A stretch of 64,000 nt of DNA from Spinellus fusiger (Eukaryota; Mucoromycota; Mucoromycetes; Mucorales; Phycomycetaceae). The position numbers and the translations under genes were made by a program. This document shows, piece after piece, positions 37,109 through 49,150 of this stretch. The stretch is taken from NCBI GenBank assembly GCA_025094145.1, contig JALLLS010000033.1, positions 285,711 through 349,710 on the forward strand, in the 5' to 3' direction. The notes under the pieces are model-generated. The model searched no databases and had not been told where the DNA came from. It saw only the letters and a program-made list of their open reading frames with translations. Every line of letters starts with the position of its first letter. The stretch's first letter is position 1.

Positions 37109-37315
37109 TTATCATAAAAATTAATCAATGTAACCTAGAAGAAAGTATATAAGCCTGCTCAATTCATAGCAGAAGCAATTTGAGAAATATATCTATTACA
37201 TTCCTAAACCACACCTTTTGCCTTTGGGTTTTTTTAACAATATAATGAGAAGGGAATACAGACAGTTACAATATTTAGAGCAAGCTTAGTCTCTACAATA
37301 AGAACCTGAAAGTAC

Positions 37316-37485
37316 TGTTGGAAATGGTTAGACCTGGTCACTTATTTTGGGAGAACTTATTGTAGTAATTCTATATATGTAAAAATGTAGAACAGCATAA
37401 ATAGTGAAAGCAGATGCACACTTTGCATCTTTGAGAAATATACCTTTATTTTACCAAGCACCCCTTTTGCCTCTGATTCTTAACA
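37316..37485 (+). mobile_element. Solo LTR-C, 170 bp
   Basis: TGTTGGAAATGG ... GATTCTTAACA, flanked on both sides by GTAC, a clean 4-bp target duplication. It shares CTTTGAGAAATATACCTTTATT with the Ty3-like LTR. The peptide tail QLQYLEQA and stop just upstream (37244-37290) also occurs at 60566-60600 on the minus strand, so the target was itself mobile-element DNA. Confidence 0.82.
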
Positions 37486-39051
37486 GTACAAAGAAAGATG
37501 AATGATTTATTGCAGAGATCTATCCTACAATATTTATACATAATATTTACAAAGGAATGCAAGTCCTCTATGACTAACTATTCCATTATGAATGGCATTG
37601 CATCTCATGGCAATTTGAGCCAACTGATAGATTTTTTTTGTATGGAGCCTCTTGCTCTGAGTTTATTTGGTGATAATCTTTCTTAAGGAGGAAAAGAGTC
37701 ACAACTTGTTTTTGGCTTTTCTAATTTTCTATTGTTTTTCTAATTAAGTAATTTTTTTTGAGGGGAGAGAGCACTGTGTCACTCAATGTCTATATTAAGT
37801 TCTGACTGGAGATGGTCCAAGAGGTGAGTAGCAGTTGAGAGAACAGCAGAGGAGGTAACAGGTACATTATTGAATATGAACATCCAATGGTGATGCCATA
37901 TAGCCAAAAGAGCACAGCTAAAGATAGAGACGTTGGGAGTATTAGAGACACTGGCCTTGGGAAAAACAAAAGAGAGAAGAGCTGCAACAAGGTCAGAGGG
38001 TTAAAGGAAGGTGCAGGTGAAGATACTTGCATGCATATGTTTTGATAAAGACATGGAGAGAGACAAGACCATGGCTTGGATGGTACCAAAGCAGAAAGCA
38101 AAGGAGAGATGTCTACTGTAGATCCAGCTCTAGGAGAAAGCAAAGGAAAGAGAGTCTGTACCAATTGGACAGGTAACAACACTCTGAGGAGGAAGGGCTG
38201 TAAGAGTAAGGATTGGCTATCAATTCTACAAAAAACTTACAAACAATGCATGGATAATTGGTAAGGCCACCAGGGAGATGGTGCTGCAGAACGTCAAGCT
38301 CTTGATTCACCTCAAAAGCATCACTGACTTGGAGAGCATGCCAGGAGCAAGGGAAATCTGGAGAGCCAGAAGCAAAAAAACAAGCAGAAGAAAGCAGAAG
38401 CTCAAGACAAGTGGGAAGATTCACTGCAATCTTTTCAAAGGAGTGTGGCAATTGGTCTATTGCACTAAAGATTGAGTGGAATGCACTACTCAGAGAACAA
38501 AAGACAGAAGAACAAAGATTGGAAAACAAAAGACAATGGAGAGAATCCAATGAAGGGGCAGCCACTTGCAGAAGATATGAAAACCACAGAGGAACTAAAC
38601 CAGAAGGAGAACAAGGGGACAAACAAAAAGGAACAAGCCAATGCAACTGGAGAGCACTTTGTTAGATACTGGGATCCAAGACACCTAATCCACCATGCCT
38701 GGTCCAAGAGCATAAAGTAGCAAGCTTTATGGGAGGGAACATGTGGTGCTGGAGGAAACAACCCATGAGTGACCATACCTTCTGGAATAACACAGAGGGA
38801 AGAGACACTACACAAAGAACATGCCAAAGAGCTGAGAGAACAAGAGTGTTGAGCACTGTTGCACAGCCACAAACAGACAAAGAATGAGAAAGATGTATAT
38901 TGCAGGTAGCTTCTATCTTTGACAAAAGTGACTTGCAAAAGACATCTCTCTGTGGTAGAGAAGTCATCAAGGGAAACCCAAGATACCTAAGAGGTTCTGG
39001 TAAACAACAGTCATGCCAGTCTGTGATATTGTACTGCTGAAGGATTGGTGT

Positions 39052-39477
39052 CTATAAGGGCTGAGGAGCACCCAAGAGAGAAAAGGCTTGTGTTTTGTGT
39101 ATGTTAATGCAAGCATTGGATGCTGCAGAGTACGTGGTGAGATGCTCTTGTAAGCAATGTAAATGAGTATAGTTGGGTAGAAAGACTAAGAGATTTTCTG
39201 CATAGGCTAGAAACTTGAGAGCAGGAGGTGAAGAAAGACTTGGGTGTGGAGGAGGAGAGAGACCCTTGAATGTTGTATCATGGAGCAAACAATGCAACAA
39301 AGGCTCAAAAGCAAGATTGAAAAGCACATGAGAGAGAGGATCTCCCTGGCAAAGATCACAAGACTGAGTGAGTGAACAAGAGATATGCTCATTCACATTG
39401 ACCTGTATCTGTGTAGAAAAGAAGAGATTACATATGCTATTTACCAGAGAAAGAGGAAACTTGAAGTGTAGCATAGC
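39052..39477 (-). pseudogene. LINE-A ORF2 reverse transcriptase core
   Basis: LHFKFPLSLVNSICNLFF, then CDLCQGDPLSHVLFNLAFEP (RT motif B, QGDPLS) and LKFLAYAENLLVFLP, in which the catalytic Y-A-D-D has become Y-A-E-N. Further decayed RT/C-terminal sequence continues to about 37790. Confidence 0.8.
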
Positions 39478-40055
39478 TGTTGTGTTCTGACTTCAATCCA
39501 AAGATTATTCATGAATTGGTCAACATGAGTAGTATGCTGTGACATTCAGAATACTCTATGAAAGCTTGAGTGTACACAAGTACCATAGTACATCTCTGTA
39601 TCATCTCACTGATTGGTCATAACTACAAATCAACCTTCTAAGCTCAAATTATTATCAGACACTTAATGAGCTGCCTTCATCTATAAATCTTTAGTGGATT
39701 AAATAAGACCTATCACAGACAATTAAAAGTGAAGACATAATAGATGGCTCTATAATGGTGTGCTTATTCAATGAACCAACCACAAGGCTCCAACATGTAG
39801 TCTACCATTAGGTAGAACAGCTACACCAACCATAAAGCTACACCTATGTAAACTACCATAGGATAAATCATCTACACCAACCATATGGTTGCATCTATCA
39901 ATAACCTATGCCATAGACTAATCATTAACTACCAAAAGGTAGAATGCCACTGAAGGATAAGCACCCATAAAAAGTATAAATAATGAACCACTCTTCACTT
40001 AATAAAAATTATCTTTGTTCAGTCTTGTTACTTTCTACTTGTCTGAATAATCACA
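39478..40055 (+). mobile_element. Solo LTR-A, 578 bp
   Basis: Begins TGTTGTGTTCTGAC and ends GAATAATCACA. Contains a TATA box (GTATAAATAATG, about 39976) followed by AATAAA (about 40000), as expected for LTR promoter and poly(A) signals. The centre carries short palindromic units CTACCATAGG and CTACCAAAAGGTAG. No target duplication (flanks ATAGC and GTCTC), and the host LINE lacks sequence at the insertion site. This suggests recombination between LTRs with loss of flanking DNA. Confidence 0.85.
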
Positions 40056-41044
40056 GTCTCTCCCTTCTCATACCACATCTTCCCAAACCAAAGGACAAGG
40101 ATCTCTACCTGTTCATGTTGTACGTGTTGCAGTTGTTTCTCTACAATGGGCAACTGAAAGTTCTGTGATGGTTGGTGTCTGAACTTGTGGATAAGTCTAT
40201 CATGCTTGCTCTGAAGCATACGTTCTGCTGAGACAAGGGAATGATGGTGACAATGAGAAAAGGACTTGATGAAACAAGTGACTTTCTCCTTTAGCTGATC
40301 CCACTTAAGTTGGACAGATAAAGAGTGAGAGAGAAGAGGAACATAGTGAGAAATTAATGATTTGAGTTCTTCACAAAACTCTGATTGGAGAGCTAGACAA
40401 GGGTTGGCATGCCAAAGTCCCTTTCCCATGTTATCTTGGGTCTCAAATCTAAAGGACAAAGTAAGTAAATAGTGATCTGACCACTGAGGGTGGATGTAGG
40501 AGACTGAAGAGGAAGAACATAAAGGAGCAATGTTCTTGGATGAAAAAATGTAGTCTATGCATGAGGAAGATATGCCGCAATGAAATGTTGGCAGGGAAGC
40601 TTCTCCAGCAGGAGTGATGGTGTCTATGCAAAAGTCAGAAATATACTGCAGCCATGGCTGGGGAGCCTGGCAAGGGGTGGAGGTGGACAAATGGTAGGAA
40701 TAGTTGAAATCCCCAAGCAGGATGAAATTGCTGGGGTGTTGAGGAAGAAAGAGAGGATTGGTGACAAGTGAGTTAAGGAAGGTGTATCTAGGACGATAAG
40801 TGGCAGGGGCATATACTACACAAATGTGGATAGGAGGAAAAAGCATGTTGGCATGCACCACTGTAGCAGTAATGCAGCAGCCACAGAGGCTGAACAGAGG
40901 GTTAATGAGTGTAATGAGCAGTGATAATGATACTAGGCCACAGTGAGGTGACCATAGTGATAAGGAGGTATAGAAAATTTGGTTAAAGGATTGTTGCATA
41001 GTGTCTGTATTGGCATGGGTTTCTTGGAGCACAAGAAGATCCAT
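40056..41044 (-). pseudogene. LINE-A ORF2 endonuclease domain
   Basis: Open for about 325 codons: LLVLQETHAN (the catalytic QETH/QET), ICVVYAPATYR, FILLGDFNYS (GDFN), IDYIFSSKN, and WSDHYLLTLSF (SDH). These are the AP-endonuclease motifs that nick target DNA. The frame then reads into the inserted LTR. Confidence 0.85.
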
Positions 41045-41173
41045 ACCATTACTGTGTAGGTGTCATATAAATGATTGTTGTTTTTGAGGATCACCAAGTT
41101 TGGCAAGTCCTCTACAGTTTAGTACTTATCTTAAACATAAATAAAATAAAATAAAATAAAATAAAAAAGGAGA

Positions 41174-42531
41174 TTATTGTTTGCCCTCAGATAACACATC
41201 CATGTTGATATTCATGTTTGGATGTTTATCAGACCAAAGTCTTCTGGGAGAGACAGGACAACATTTCCTGGGGGAAACAGAGCAACGTCTGCCTGGCAAG
41301 GCTGAACAATCTCTACTCAGAGAGAAAGAGCAAGGGTCTTGGGAAGAAGAGATGGGTGGGGCATCTGGCAAGCTGTCTTGTAATTTGTCAGGCTCCTCAA
41401 TAACCAAAACAGCTGCAGGGTCAACAGCAGGAAGAACAGCTTCTGTGTGATGGGTGGAAACAGTACCTGGAACTGTCTCAGGTTTCTTGAAAGAAGTAGC
41501 TGTATTCTTCAAAAAAAGAGAGACAGGACTAGCAATCACTTGATCCTTGGAAAGATCAGTGGCTGTCTTTTGGTGTCTCTTTGATGTGTCTGCCTCAGTG
41601 GCAGGAAGATGAGTGCAGTTGCCCTGGAGATGTCCAACCTCTCCACAAGAGTAACAGGTCCAGGTTTCTTTTGGACACATGGGACACTTATCCACATCAT
41701 GGCCCATTGCCTTACAGTATTGACAATGAGCTCCCATCTTTGTTCATGTAGCCAGGTATGTTCAGCATTGAAAACCACTTTGTAGGTCAATGGCTGGAGA
41801 GTATGGTTGTGGTTGGGTGGGCATTCAAGATACACATGGCCATTACCATGGAACCACTTTTGTTTTTCATAAATGGCCACTTCTTTGACAGTACCAAATT
41901 TACTTAAGCAGGCCCACAGACCTGTGTTAATCTCTTCATAAGACATGAAGGGAAGTCCCACAATATTGAGATGCAACAACATTGCTTGGGGAGAGATGGT
42001 AGGAGATGCAAAAATAACATAATCAGATATGCCTTTCTTACAGGCCTGCTTGCAAGCAGCCTTGGTGGCAAAGTGAAACTCAAAATTAGCAATCCCTTCC
42101 TTATCCTTATGGCTGCATCTAAAGCAGATGTTGGCAGGGAAGCAATCTTGCATGGTGTCCAAGAATTCATTAATGTATTCTGCATTCTTAGCAGGAAGAC
42201 TGTAGAAAACAGAGTGGCAAGAGGTGCCCTGAGCCCACACACAGGGCAAAGGGTTTTCATTGTTGCTACCAAGAATGATCTCAGTGTGAGTGGGGGTGGT
42301 GTGGCTAAGGAGCCCTTTCTTTGCAGCTCCAGAGAAATCTAACTTTGTTCCCAAAGTAGCAGGGGATACAGAACTGGTCTTCTCAGGTGTGTTGGAGGTT
42401 TTCTCCAAGTTTAGTGAAGTGGATCTCAAAGTTTGTTTGTTTATATTGCCTAATAGAGGGTCCCCTGGGGGTGTCTCTGGAGTTTTATGGGGAAGAGCCA
42501 TGGCCAACTGATAGACATTCTTGCCTATCAC
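41174..42531 (-). pseudogene. LINE-A ORF1 (RRM-like and zinc knuckles), frameshifted
   Basis: Frame 1 (42531-41536) covers a Thr/Pro/Ser-rich N-terminus, then CVWAQGTSCHSVFYSLPAKN, IANFEFHFATKAACKQACKK and LNIVGLPFMSYEEINTGLWA. These resemble a degenerate RNA-recognition fold. Frame 2 (41737-41174) then carries CQYCKAMGHDVDKCPMC and CYSCGEVGHLQGNC, two CCHC-type knuckles that bind element RNA. The probable start is MALPHKTPE at 42501. A one-frame shift near 41730-41740 separates the parts. Confidence 0.8.
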
Positions 42532-42544
42532 TACAGTGTCTTTA

Positions 42545-42740
42545 TGCAGTCACACGTTGCACTGAGAGGTCTGATTGGGAAATTATATTGGACATAAGTC
42601 ACTTGCAGAAAATTAGAGAAAAAAGAAAAAAGAAAAAAAGAACTAGCTAAACAAAAAAAAATATACAAGAAAAAGGCATAAAGTTAAAAATACACTAGAC
42701 TATGACATGTATAATGTTTGGAACTGTGATAATTGAAGGA
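42545..42740 (-). mobile_element. LINE-A 3' tail in front of LINE-A copy 1
   Basis: Reverse complement matches the 3' non-coding end of LINE-A (47815-48000): GACATGTCATAGTCTAGTG-like start, AACTTTATGCC, GTTTAGCTAGTT, TCTGCAAGTGACTT and CCTCTCAGTGCAACGTGTGA. It lies directly 5' of LINE-A copy 1 in the same orientation, a head-to-tail arrangement. Confidence 0.85.
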
Positions 42741-42792
42741 GCTACTAGTGAGATGAAAGTGTAGGCAATTGGTCACTAGTAGGGTAGCAGGC

Positions 42793-44046
42793 ATGGCTTC
42801 TTCTGCTAAAGAATCACAACCTAAGGGCAATCTCCCTGCAACAAACACCAGTTGGGCTAGCATTGCTGCCAACAAAACAAACACTTCTCTGCCTCTGAGC
42901 AACACTCAAGGCATGAAAACATACAAGACTTGTGTTTGGCATAGTGCATACTACCCAGGCACAGTCATCTTTGATGTGAGCAAGATCTCACCCACCCACC
43001 TCCAGGTATATGAGGCATTGTTTGAGCAATACCCTAAGAGACTTGGTGCTGCTTCCCAGAAAGAAGGGAAGAAGACCATCTTTGAGGTTGGATTTGCACC
43101 TGATGACTATTAGAGCATCAGCAGGGCCTGCAAAAAGGGGCTGTACTTCAAAAAGGCCAATGTGACTGTAGTTGGTGTCTTAGCTCTTGGGCCTAAGGTC
43201 AATATCAGAAAGGTATCCCTTTCAAGACCCCCTTTGAGGGATCCACAGACTGTCATAGATGGTATCAGGGACACAATGGTTCACTATGGCTGAGTCCTGG
43301 ATGCAGGTGTCTTTTATGACACAACATATTGCACTTACATGGGTGCTGGCTATGTGGTCCTGGATGTGGCCCCATACACAGATTCAGAAGGTGACCTCAT
43401 CACCTTTGAGCAGCTCCAACACAACATCCCTTGGCTGCAAGAGGAGATGGAAATCCATGCTGTCACTAGCACCCTCCCCAAGTGGTGCTGTTACTGCCAC
43501 AAAGATGGCCACAAGAGGGACACTTGCCCTATTTGCCCCACCAACAACTGCACTTGCTGGTTGTGCCAAGAAAATGGCCATTCTAAGGCCAACTGTCCTT
43601 GCAGAAATGCCCGCAGCACCAAGACCCACAAGCATCAGCCTTCTATAGAGGTAAATCCAGAGGTTCAAGCAACTGCTGTAGTGAACACAGAGGAGGAGAG
43701 GGATGATCCAATGGAGGGTCAAATGGTCCCAGAAAGCCCCAAGGAAGCCCCAGAGCCCCAGGTAGTAACAGCAGTATTAGCTGTGGAAGGGGAGGAGGAG
43801 TTGCCCTCTCCTGGCCATGATCACACTATGGCTGAACAGGTCAAACAGGTCAAGGAGCAACCACAGATAGAGACCCCTGCCACCAAAAGGCAGAAGACAA
43901 AGGAGCTATTTCCTAGGGTGACTAGGTCTGCTTCCTCTGCTACCACCAAGCCCACCACCCACATCCCTGGAGTACAGGCCAAGCCTGATTCAACCCCTGC
44001 CATTCCTTCTGCTGGAACAACACCAGCAACTACACTAACATCCTAG
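42793..44046 (+). pseudogene. LINE-A ORF1 with two internal stops
   Basis: 418-codon frame broken only by TAG at 43111-43113 and TGA at 43291-43293; no frameshift, so recently lost. N-terminus MASSAKESQPKGNLPA; middle RRM-like TVIFDVSKISPTHLQVYEAL. Two knuckles follow: CCYCHKDGHKRDTCPIC and CWLCQENGHSKANCPC, then a Pro/Glu-rich tail. Its stop TAG and the ORF2 ATG are separated by a single base. Confidence 0.88.
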
Positions 44047-44047
44047 G

Positions 44048-47000
44048 ATGTTGGCCCTTCCTCTTTCTGTCAGCATTGCCAGCATCAACTGCAATAGCTT
44101 GACTAAAATATCCAATCCTTCTTGTTGTTCAGACTTTATTTCCTTTCTTTGCCAATCCTCTTTTGACATCATTGCCCTTCAAGAAACATATGTCACATCA
44201 CCTCAACTTGCCACCTTCCTTCACCAACAATTCCTTGCCCACTCTTCCCTATGGACATACTGTTGTGGTATTGTTTCTCTCTCTCCTCACCTTCATTTTG
44301 ACTGCATACCCTTACCAGAGGATGATTGTGCCCTGCTGGTCAATGTAAGTCATGTTTCTTCCTTTTATGATCCTTTCTATGCCCTTGTTCTTTATGCCCC
44401 TGCTGGTTCTTTTCCTCAATGAAGAGACTTTTTTCATAACCTTTATTCCTTTTCTATTTTACACAACCCACTCATTTGGGATTGCCTCTTTATTATGGGA
44501 GACTTCAACATGTCTCTTCACACTCCCTCCACTCATCCTCTTCTTATGCCCTAGTGTGAATATCTCTCTTCATAATTTGTGGACTGTCACTATGCCCCTC
44601 CTTTTCTTCCATTACCTACCTTTAGGAACAATGCCACTATCCTCTCTACCATTGACTATATTTATGCCCCCTTCTCTCTTTCTTCTTCCCTTAAGTCATC
44701 CAATGTTGAGCTGGTCTCATCCTCTTGGACTGATCATTCTCTTCTTTCTGCCTCCTTCTGCTTGGGTATTTTGCCCAGTGGAAAAGGCACCTGGCATGCT
44801 AATCCTCTCCTTGTCTCCAATCCTTCCTTCAAAGAACAGCTCTCTTTCACCCTTACCAACCTCTTTCCTTCTCTCACTTCTCCTTTGGTGCAAGTCAATT
44901 GGGAAACAGTGAAGCAAGCAGTGCAATGTGTGGTCAAGAAGTTTAGCCAGAAGCATTTTCCATGGCAAGACAAGCAATTGAAGATGCTGCAGAGTAAGCA
45001 TAACAAGCTGCTTTGTAGAAAACATCCTCTTGCCATTCTCCACCAAGTCCTTCCTTCCCTCAACCAGCAAATTGCCACCCTCCAACAGGAACTGGTGGAT
45101 ATCTCATCTCTTTGAGCTGGCAAATGTTGGCAAGAAGAAGGTGAGAAATCTGCCAGTTTCCTCAAGAATACCATCTCCCAACATGCCTCCCAGCAACATA
45201 TGCCCTCCCTCCAACATCCAGTCACCAACAACCTATGCACCACTCCTTCCACTATGACAGATGCAGCACATTCCTTTTATATGACCCTCTTTTCTCCTGA
45301 ACCCACCAACCCCACCACCACATCCCAATTGCTGGATCACATCACTCCTGACCGTCAACTCACAGCAGAACAACAATCCTTCCTTCTCCTTCCCTTCACC
45401 ATCCTTGACATCTGTGACAGTGTATCTTGCAGCCCCAAAGCTAGCAGTCCTGGTCCAGATGGTCTTCCTTATCCAATCCTTTCCCTTGTTTATGCCCACC
45501 CTCTCTATGCCACACTCATTACCCATCTTTACAATGATGCCCTTTCCCTCTCCCTATTTCCCTCTTGGATGGACACTACTATGTGCCTCCTACCCAAGAA
45601 AGGTGATCTTAACCTTCTTTGCAACTGGTGCCCCCTTTCTCTGATCAATTGTGATGCTAAAGTGTTTACATAGATGCTGAACTCTAGGATGGTCTGGGTA
45701 GCAAAGACACTCATTAATCCCTACCAAACTGGCTTTCTCCCTTCTTGCTTCATTGCTGACAATGGTCTAATGATCAAGTTAGCAATGGAGCATGCCTCTT
45801 CCTCTCATTCCCCACCATTGGCATCCTTCTCAACCAAGAGAAGGCTTATGACCATGTCCATCCTTCTTACCTCCAGTCTGTCCTTACCCATTTTTGTTTC
45901 CCTCCTTTCCTTGTCACCTCCATTGCCTCCCTCTTTTTCAACACAAAAATCCACATCAATATTAATGGGCACCTTTCTGATCTTGTCACCCAAGCAAGAG
46001 GTCTTGGCAGAGAGACCCATTATCTCCAGTCTTTTTAACTTCATCCTCAACTACTCCTTCTTGCCATCCAAGATGATCCTCTCTTCAGAGGTCATTCCAT
46101 CCCCTATGCCTCACCTCTCCTATGCCTCAAAGTACTCACTTATGCCAACAACATTCTTGCCTGCCCCAGCACACCCTCTAACCTTACTTGCCTTTGCCTC
46201 CACCTTGACACCTACAGCCTTGCCACCAATGCCCATGCTAACCTCAACAAAACCCATGCCTTTTCCCTCTCTGGTGCTCCTCTGCCTGAATGGCATGAGC
46301 CACTTACAAGAGCTGGTATTCCCTCTTGGATAGACCACTCTTCTCCTTCTCCACTCATTTACCTTAGTTATCCCCTCATCCATACTCATTTACAATGCAA
46401 CACCTATGCCACCCAACTCTTGCCACCATCTAGCAAACACTCTACATTCATTCACAATGATTCCTGTCAGTTCAAGGTAGAGCCACTGTGGTTAACACTT
46501 TGGTTCTCTCCAAGCTCTGGCATGTTCTCCATCTTGTCTGGTTTCTTGTCTCCTTTTATGCCAAGCTAAAATCTATGGTAAGTAAGTTCCTGATGAGAAG
46601 GATGTTTCCTCCCATCAGCTATGTCAACCTATGTCTCTTTGTCACTGTGGTGGTCTTGGTGTGCTAGATCCGTCCACTTAACAGGCCTCACTCCAGTTTT
46701 GTTGGCTCCTTCCTCTTCTTTGTCCTGTCACCTAATATGCTCCCCTTTCAATCCTCTGGCTTTGTGCCTATTTTTCTTATTATATGTCTCTTTCTTCTTC
46801 TTTCTATGCCCCCAATTATGTCTTTCTTTTCTTTTTTCCTGCTTTTTGTTCTGCTTTATGTCTGCCCCATTTACATTCATTTAATCTTCTTTTCTTGGCT
46901 TTTGACCATCTTCCCCTCCCACAATTGTGCAGTGACTTGTCTCCTGCTACATGTCTTTGCCTTCCCCTGTCATCCATATGGATATCATCAACCACCAACC

Positions 47001-47790
47001 CCACTCCAGCTAGGCCAGGCCTCAAAAACTTACAGTTGCCAATGCTTATTATTATGACCTCCCTACACAATCCTTACAACGTTGTCCTCAGACAGATCAG
47101 CCAATGTGCCCTTACCTCCTCTCTCATTTCTTCCATGATGTGGACAATCATCACATCATCCACCCTGCATTCTTCATCCACTCATGCACTCCTCATATGA
47201 ACCCATAGTCATCATATTCTGATACTGTGGATATGCCTTCTTCTCCCCTAACAACATTCTTCTTCAACTTGCCACTTATGCACTCCTCATCACAAGTCTT
47301 CCACTCACTATGCCATACAACACCTATGCCAAACGCTTCTCCTGCTGCCTTGCTTCCACCCAACAAGTGGAAAGCCTTTTGGAAGGCACCCATGTCACAT
47401 GTGGCAAGGAATGTTTGGTTTCACCTGTTGCATAGCAAACTGTCCTCCTTGTCACTCCTACACCACATTATGCCCACCATCGTCCTGTCTCCCTCTTGCT
47501 ACCTATGCTCTCATGCTTGCCACAGTCCCAAACATTTCTTAGTGACTTGTCCAAGGGTTTGGCCTGTCTGGATGTCTGTTTTGCCATATTGGCTCAACAT
47601 ATACACTCCTTTGCAAGCAGATACTATCCAACATTTACATTCCTTTTATCTTCCTCCCAATGGACCTCTGACTAGTAGTCAAGTCTTTGGTGCAGTTCTC
47701 CAGGCAATTTGGCATGGCTACTGGGCCAGCCACTTCCACAACTCTCCTTTCCTTACCTCCACCATCTCTGAACATGCCTGATCCCTTCTT
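44048..47790 (+). pseudogene. LINE-A ORF2 (endonuclease, RT, C-terminal zinc motif), broken
   Basis: Endonuclease motifs in order: IASINCNSL, FDIIALQETYV, IMGDFNMSLH, TIDYIYAPFS and WTDHSLLSASF (44070-44770). RT: KASSPGPDGLPYPIL, MCLLPKKGDLNLL and CPLSLINCDAKVFT then stop at 45671-45673, with motif A/B and later parts in shifted frames to about 46390. C-terminal CYLCSHACHSPKHFLVTC is a CCHC-like zinc motif (about 47500), then VWPVWMSVLPYWLNIYTPL. Stops at 44420, 44552 and later, plus several frameshifts. Confidence 0.85.
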
Positions 47791-48062
47791 ACCACCCTTA
47801 CCCATGAAAACAAAGACATGTCATAGTCTAGTGTTTATTTTTAACTTTATGCCCTTTTCTCCTATATACTCCTTTTGTTTAGCTAGTTTTTTTTCTTTCT
47901 TTTCTGTTATTTTAATTTTCTGCAAGTGACTTGTGTCCAATATGCTTTCCCAGTCAGACCTCTCAGTGCAACGTGTGACTGCATAAAGATGCTCAATAAA
48001 AAGTGTCTTATAAAAAAAAACAGGCAAAACCAGACATTCCTTGCTAGATGTGACATAGGTGC

Positions 48063-48640
48063 TGTTGTGTTCCAACTTCAATCCAAAGATTCTCTATGAA
48101 TAGGTCAACACAAGTAGTGTGCTGTGACATTCAGAATACTCTATGAAAGCTTGAGTGCACACAAGTAACATAGTACATCTCTGTATCATCTCACTGATTG
48201 GTCATAACTACAATTTACCTTCTAAAGCTCAGTGTACTATTGGACACTTAACAAGAGCCATCTTCATTAATAATCCTAACAGAACAATATTGACCTATCA
48301 GATTCAATTGAGTAAAGACTCATAATAATTAATGGTTTCAATAATGGAGTGCTTATCCCAGGAACCAACCATAGGGTTGAATCTAATAATACTACAACTA
48401 AGTAAAACATATGAGCCAACCATAAGGTGGCAGTTATTAATACTACCATAAGGTAGAATGTCCCCACCAACCATTTAGTTGTAATTGTGAAGCAGCCATA
48501 AGGTTGACTATCATAACTACCATAAGGTAGAAGCCACTGAAGGATATGCACCCACCAAAAGTATAAATAGTGAACCCTTCTTTACTCAATAAAAATTATC
48601 TTTGTTCAGTCTTGTTAATCTACCTGTCCAAACAATCTCA
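48063..48640 (+). mobile_element. Solo LTR-A, 578 bp
   Basis: TGTTGTGTTCCAAC ... AAACAATCTCA; same length as the copy at 39478. Contains AACCATAAGGTTG and CTACCATAAGGTAG palindromic units, a TATA box (GTATAAATAGTG, about 48560) and AATAAA (about 48588). Flanks GGTGC/TATAT show no target duplication. Lies between LINE-A and LINE-B sequence. Confidence 0.85.
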
Positions 48641-48647
48641 TATATCA

Positions 48648-49150
48648 TAAAAATGATTCTTCAGGAGAAAAAGAAAAGAAAACTAAATTAGTGCTTGTTA
48701 AGACAAACTCATAGCAATAAAGTTATCCACTGCAAAAGCAACTAAAATGGTGTAAAGAAATACATTATAGAGAAGAGAAGACAAGTTTAGGTAGAAAATA
48801 GAATAGTATGAGAAAAAGAGTAAAGAAAGAAAAAAGATTGTGGGACAAGAGCATTGATCTCTTTACCACATACAGAAAACATCAGAAACATATTGATTCC
48901 CAAAAAAGGAAGAAAAGAGAATATTGACACAAAAGGAAAGAAAAAGAAACTAGGGAATAAGGAGAAGCTTAGCAATTTTGTCTTCACTGGACAGAGGAGG
49001 GCTGCAATAAATGTCATGGTTTGGGACCAAACAAAAGAGAAGCACAGCCTGTTCCAGCTTCTTGGTGGCTGAGGCAGGCAAGGCCCACACACACCATGTC
49101 AGAACATGATGCCCTGCTAGCTCAGTTTAAAGATTATTTTTTATTAGGGG
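48648..49150 (-). repeat. LINE-B 3' terminal region, copy 1 of a direct repeat
   Basis: About 500 bp nearly collinear with 54390-54870. Long shared tracts include GAAGTTATCCACTGCAAAAG, GGATTGTGGGACAAGAGCA-like and CATACAGAAAACATCAGAAA. Divergence is greatest in the middle (48960-49080). Confidence 0.9.

Larger units (their letters stand above)
31662..37239 (+). mobile_element. Solo LTR-B split by the Ty3-like element
   Basis: The left part is 31662-31717 (TGTTAGGAAAAAAGGG to ACTTGTTAT). The right part is 37113-37239 (CATAAAAATTAATC to GGGTTTTTTTAACA). Joined, they equal one LTR-B of about 183 bp in plus orientation. The 5.4-kb Ty3-like element sits between them. Confidence 0.85.
37780..42531 (-). 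mobile_element. LINE-A copy 1, decayed, interrupted by a solo LTR
   Basis: Non-LTR retrotransposon: ORF1 with zinc knuckles, then ORF2 with AP-type endonuclease and reverse transcriptase. A 578-bp LTR-A (39478-40055) replaces the part between endonuclease and the RT core. Compared with the plus-strand copy the N-terminal half of the RT domain is missing. Many frameshifts. The 3' end with the LINE-A tail is not visible near 37780, so the copy is also 3'-truncated. Confidence 0.88.
42745..48017 (+). mobile_element. LINE-A copy 2, nearly full length, decayed
   Basis: About 5.3 kb. It has a short 5' leader (shared with 56530-56600 on the minus strand), ORF1 (42793-44046), ORF2 (44048 to about 47780), then a 3' non-coding end and A-rich tail at about 47930-48017. 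The order of domains is clear, but ORF1 has two stops and ORF2 many stops and frameshifts. A short reverse LINE-A piece (about 48020-48062) follows. Confidence 0.9.
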
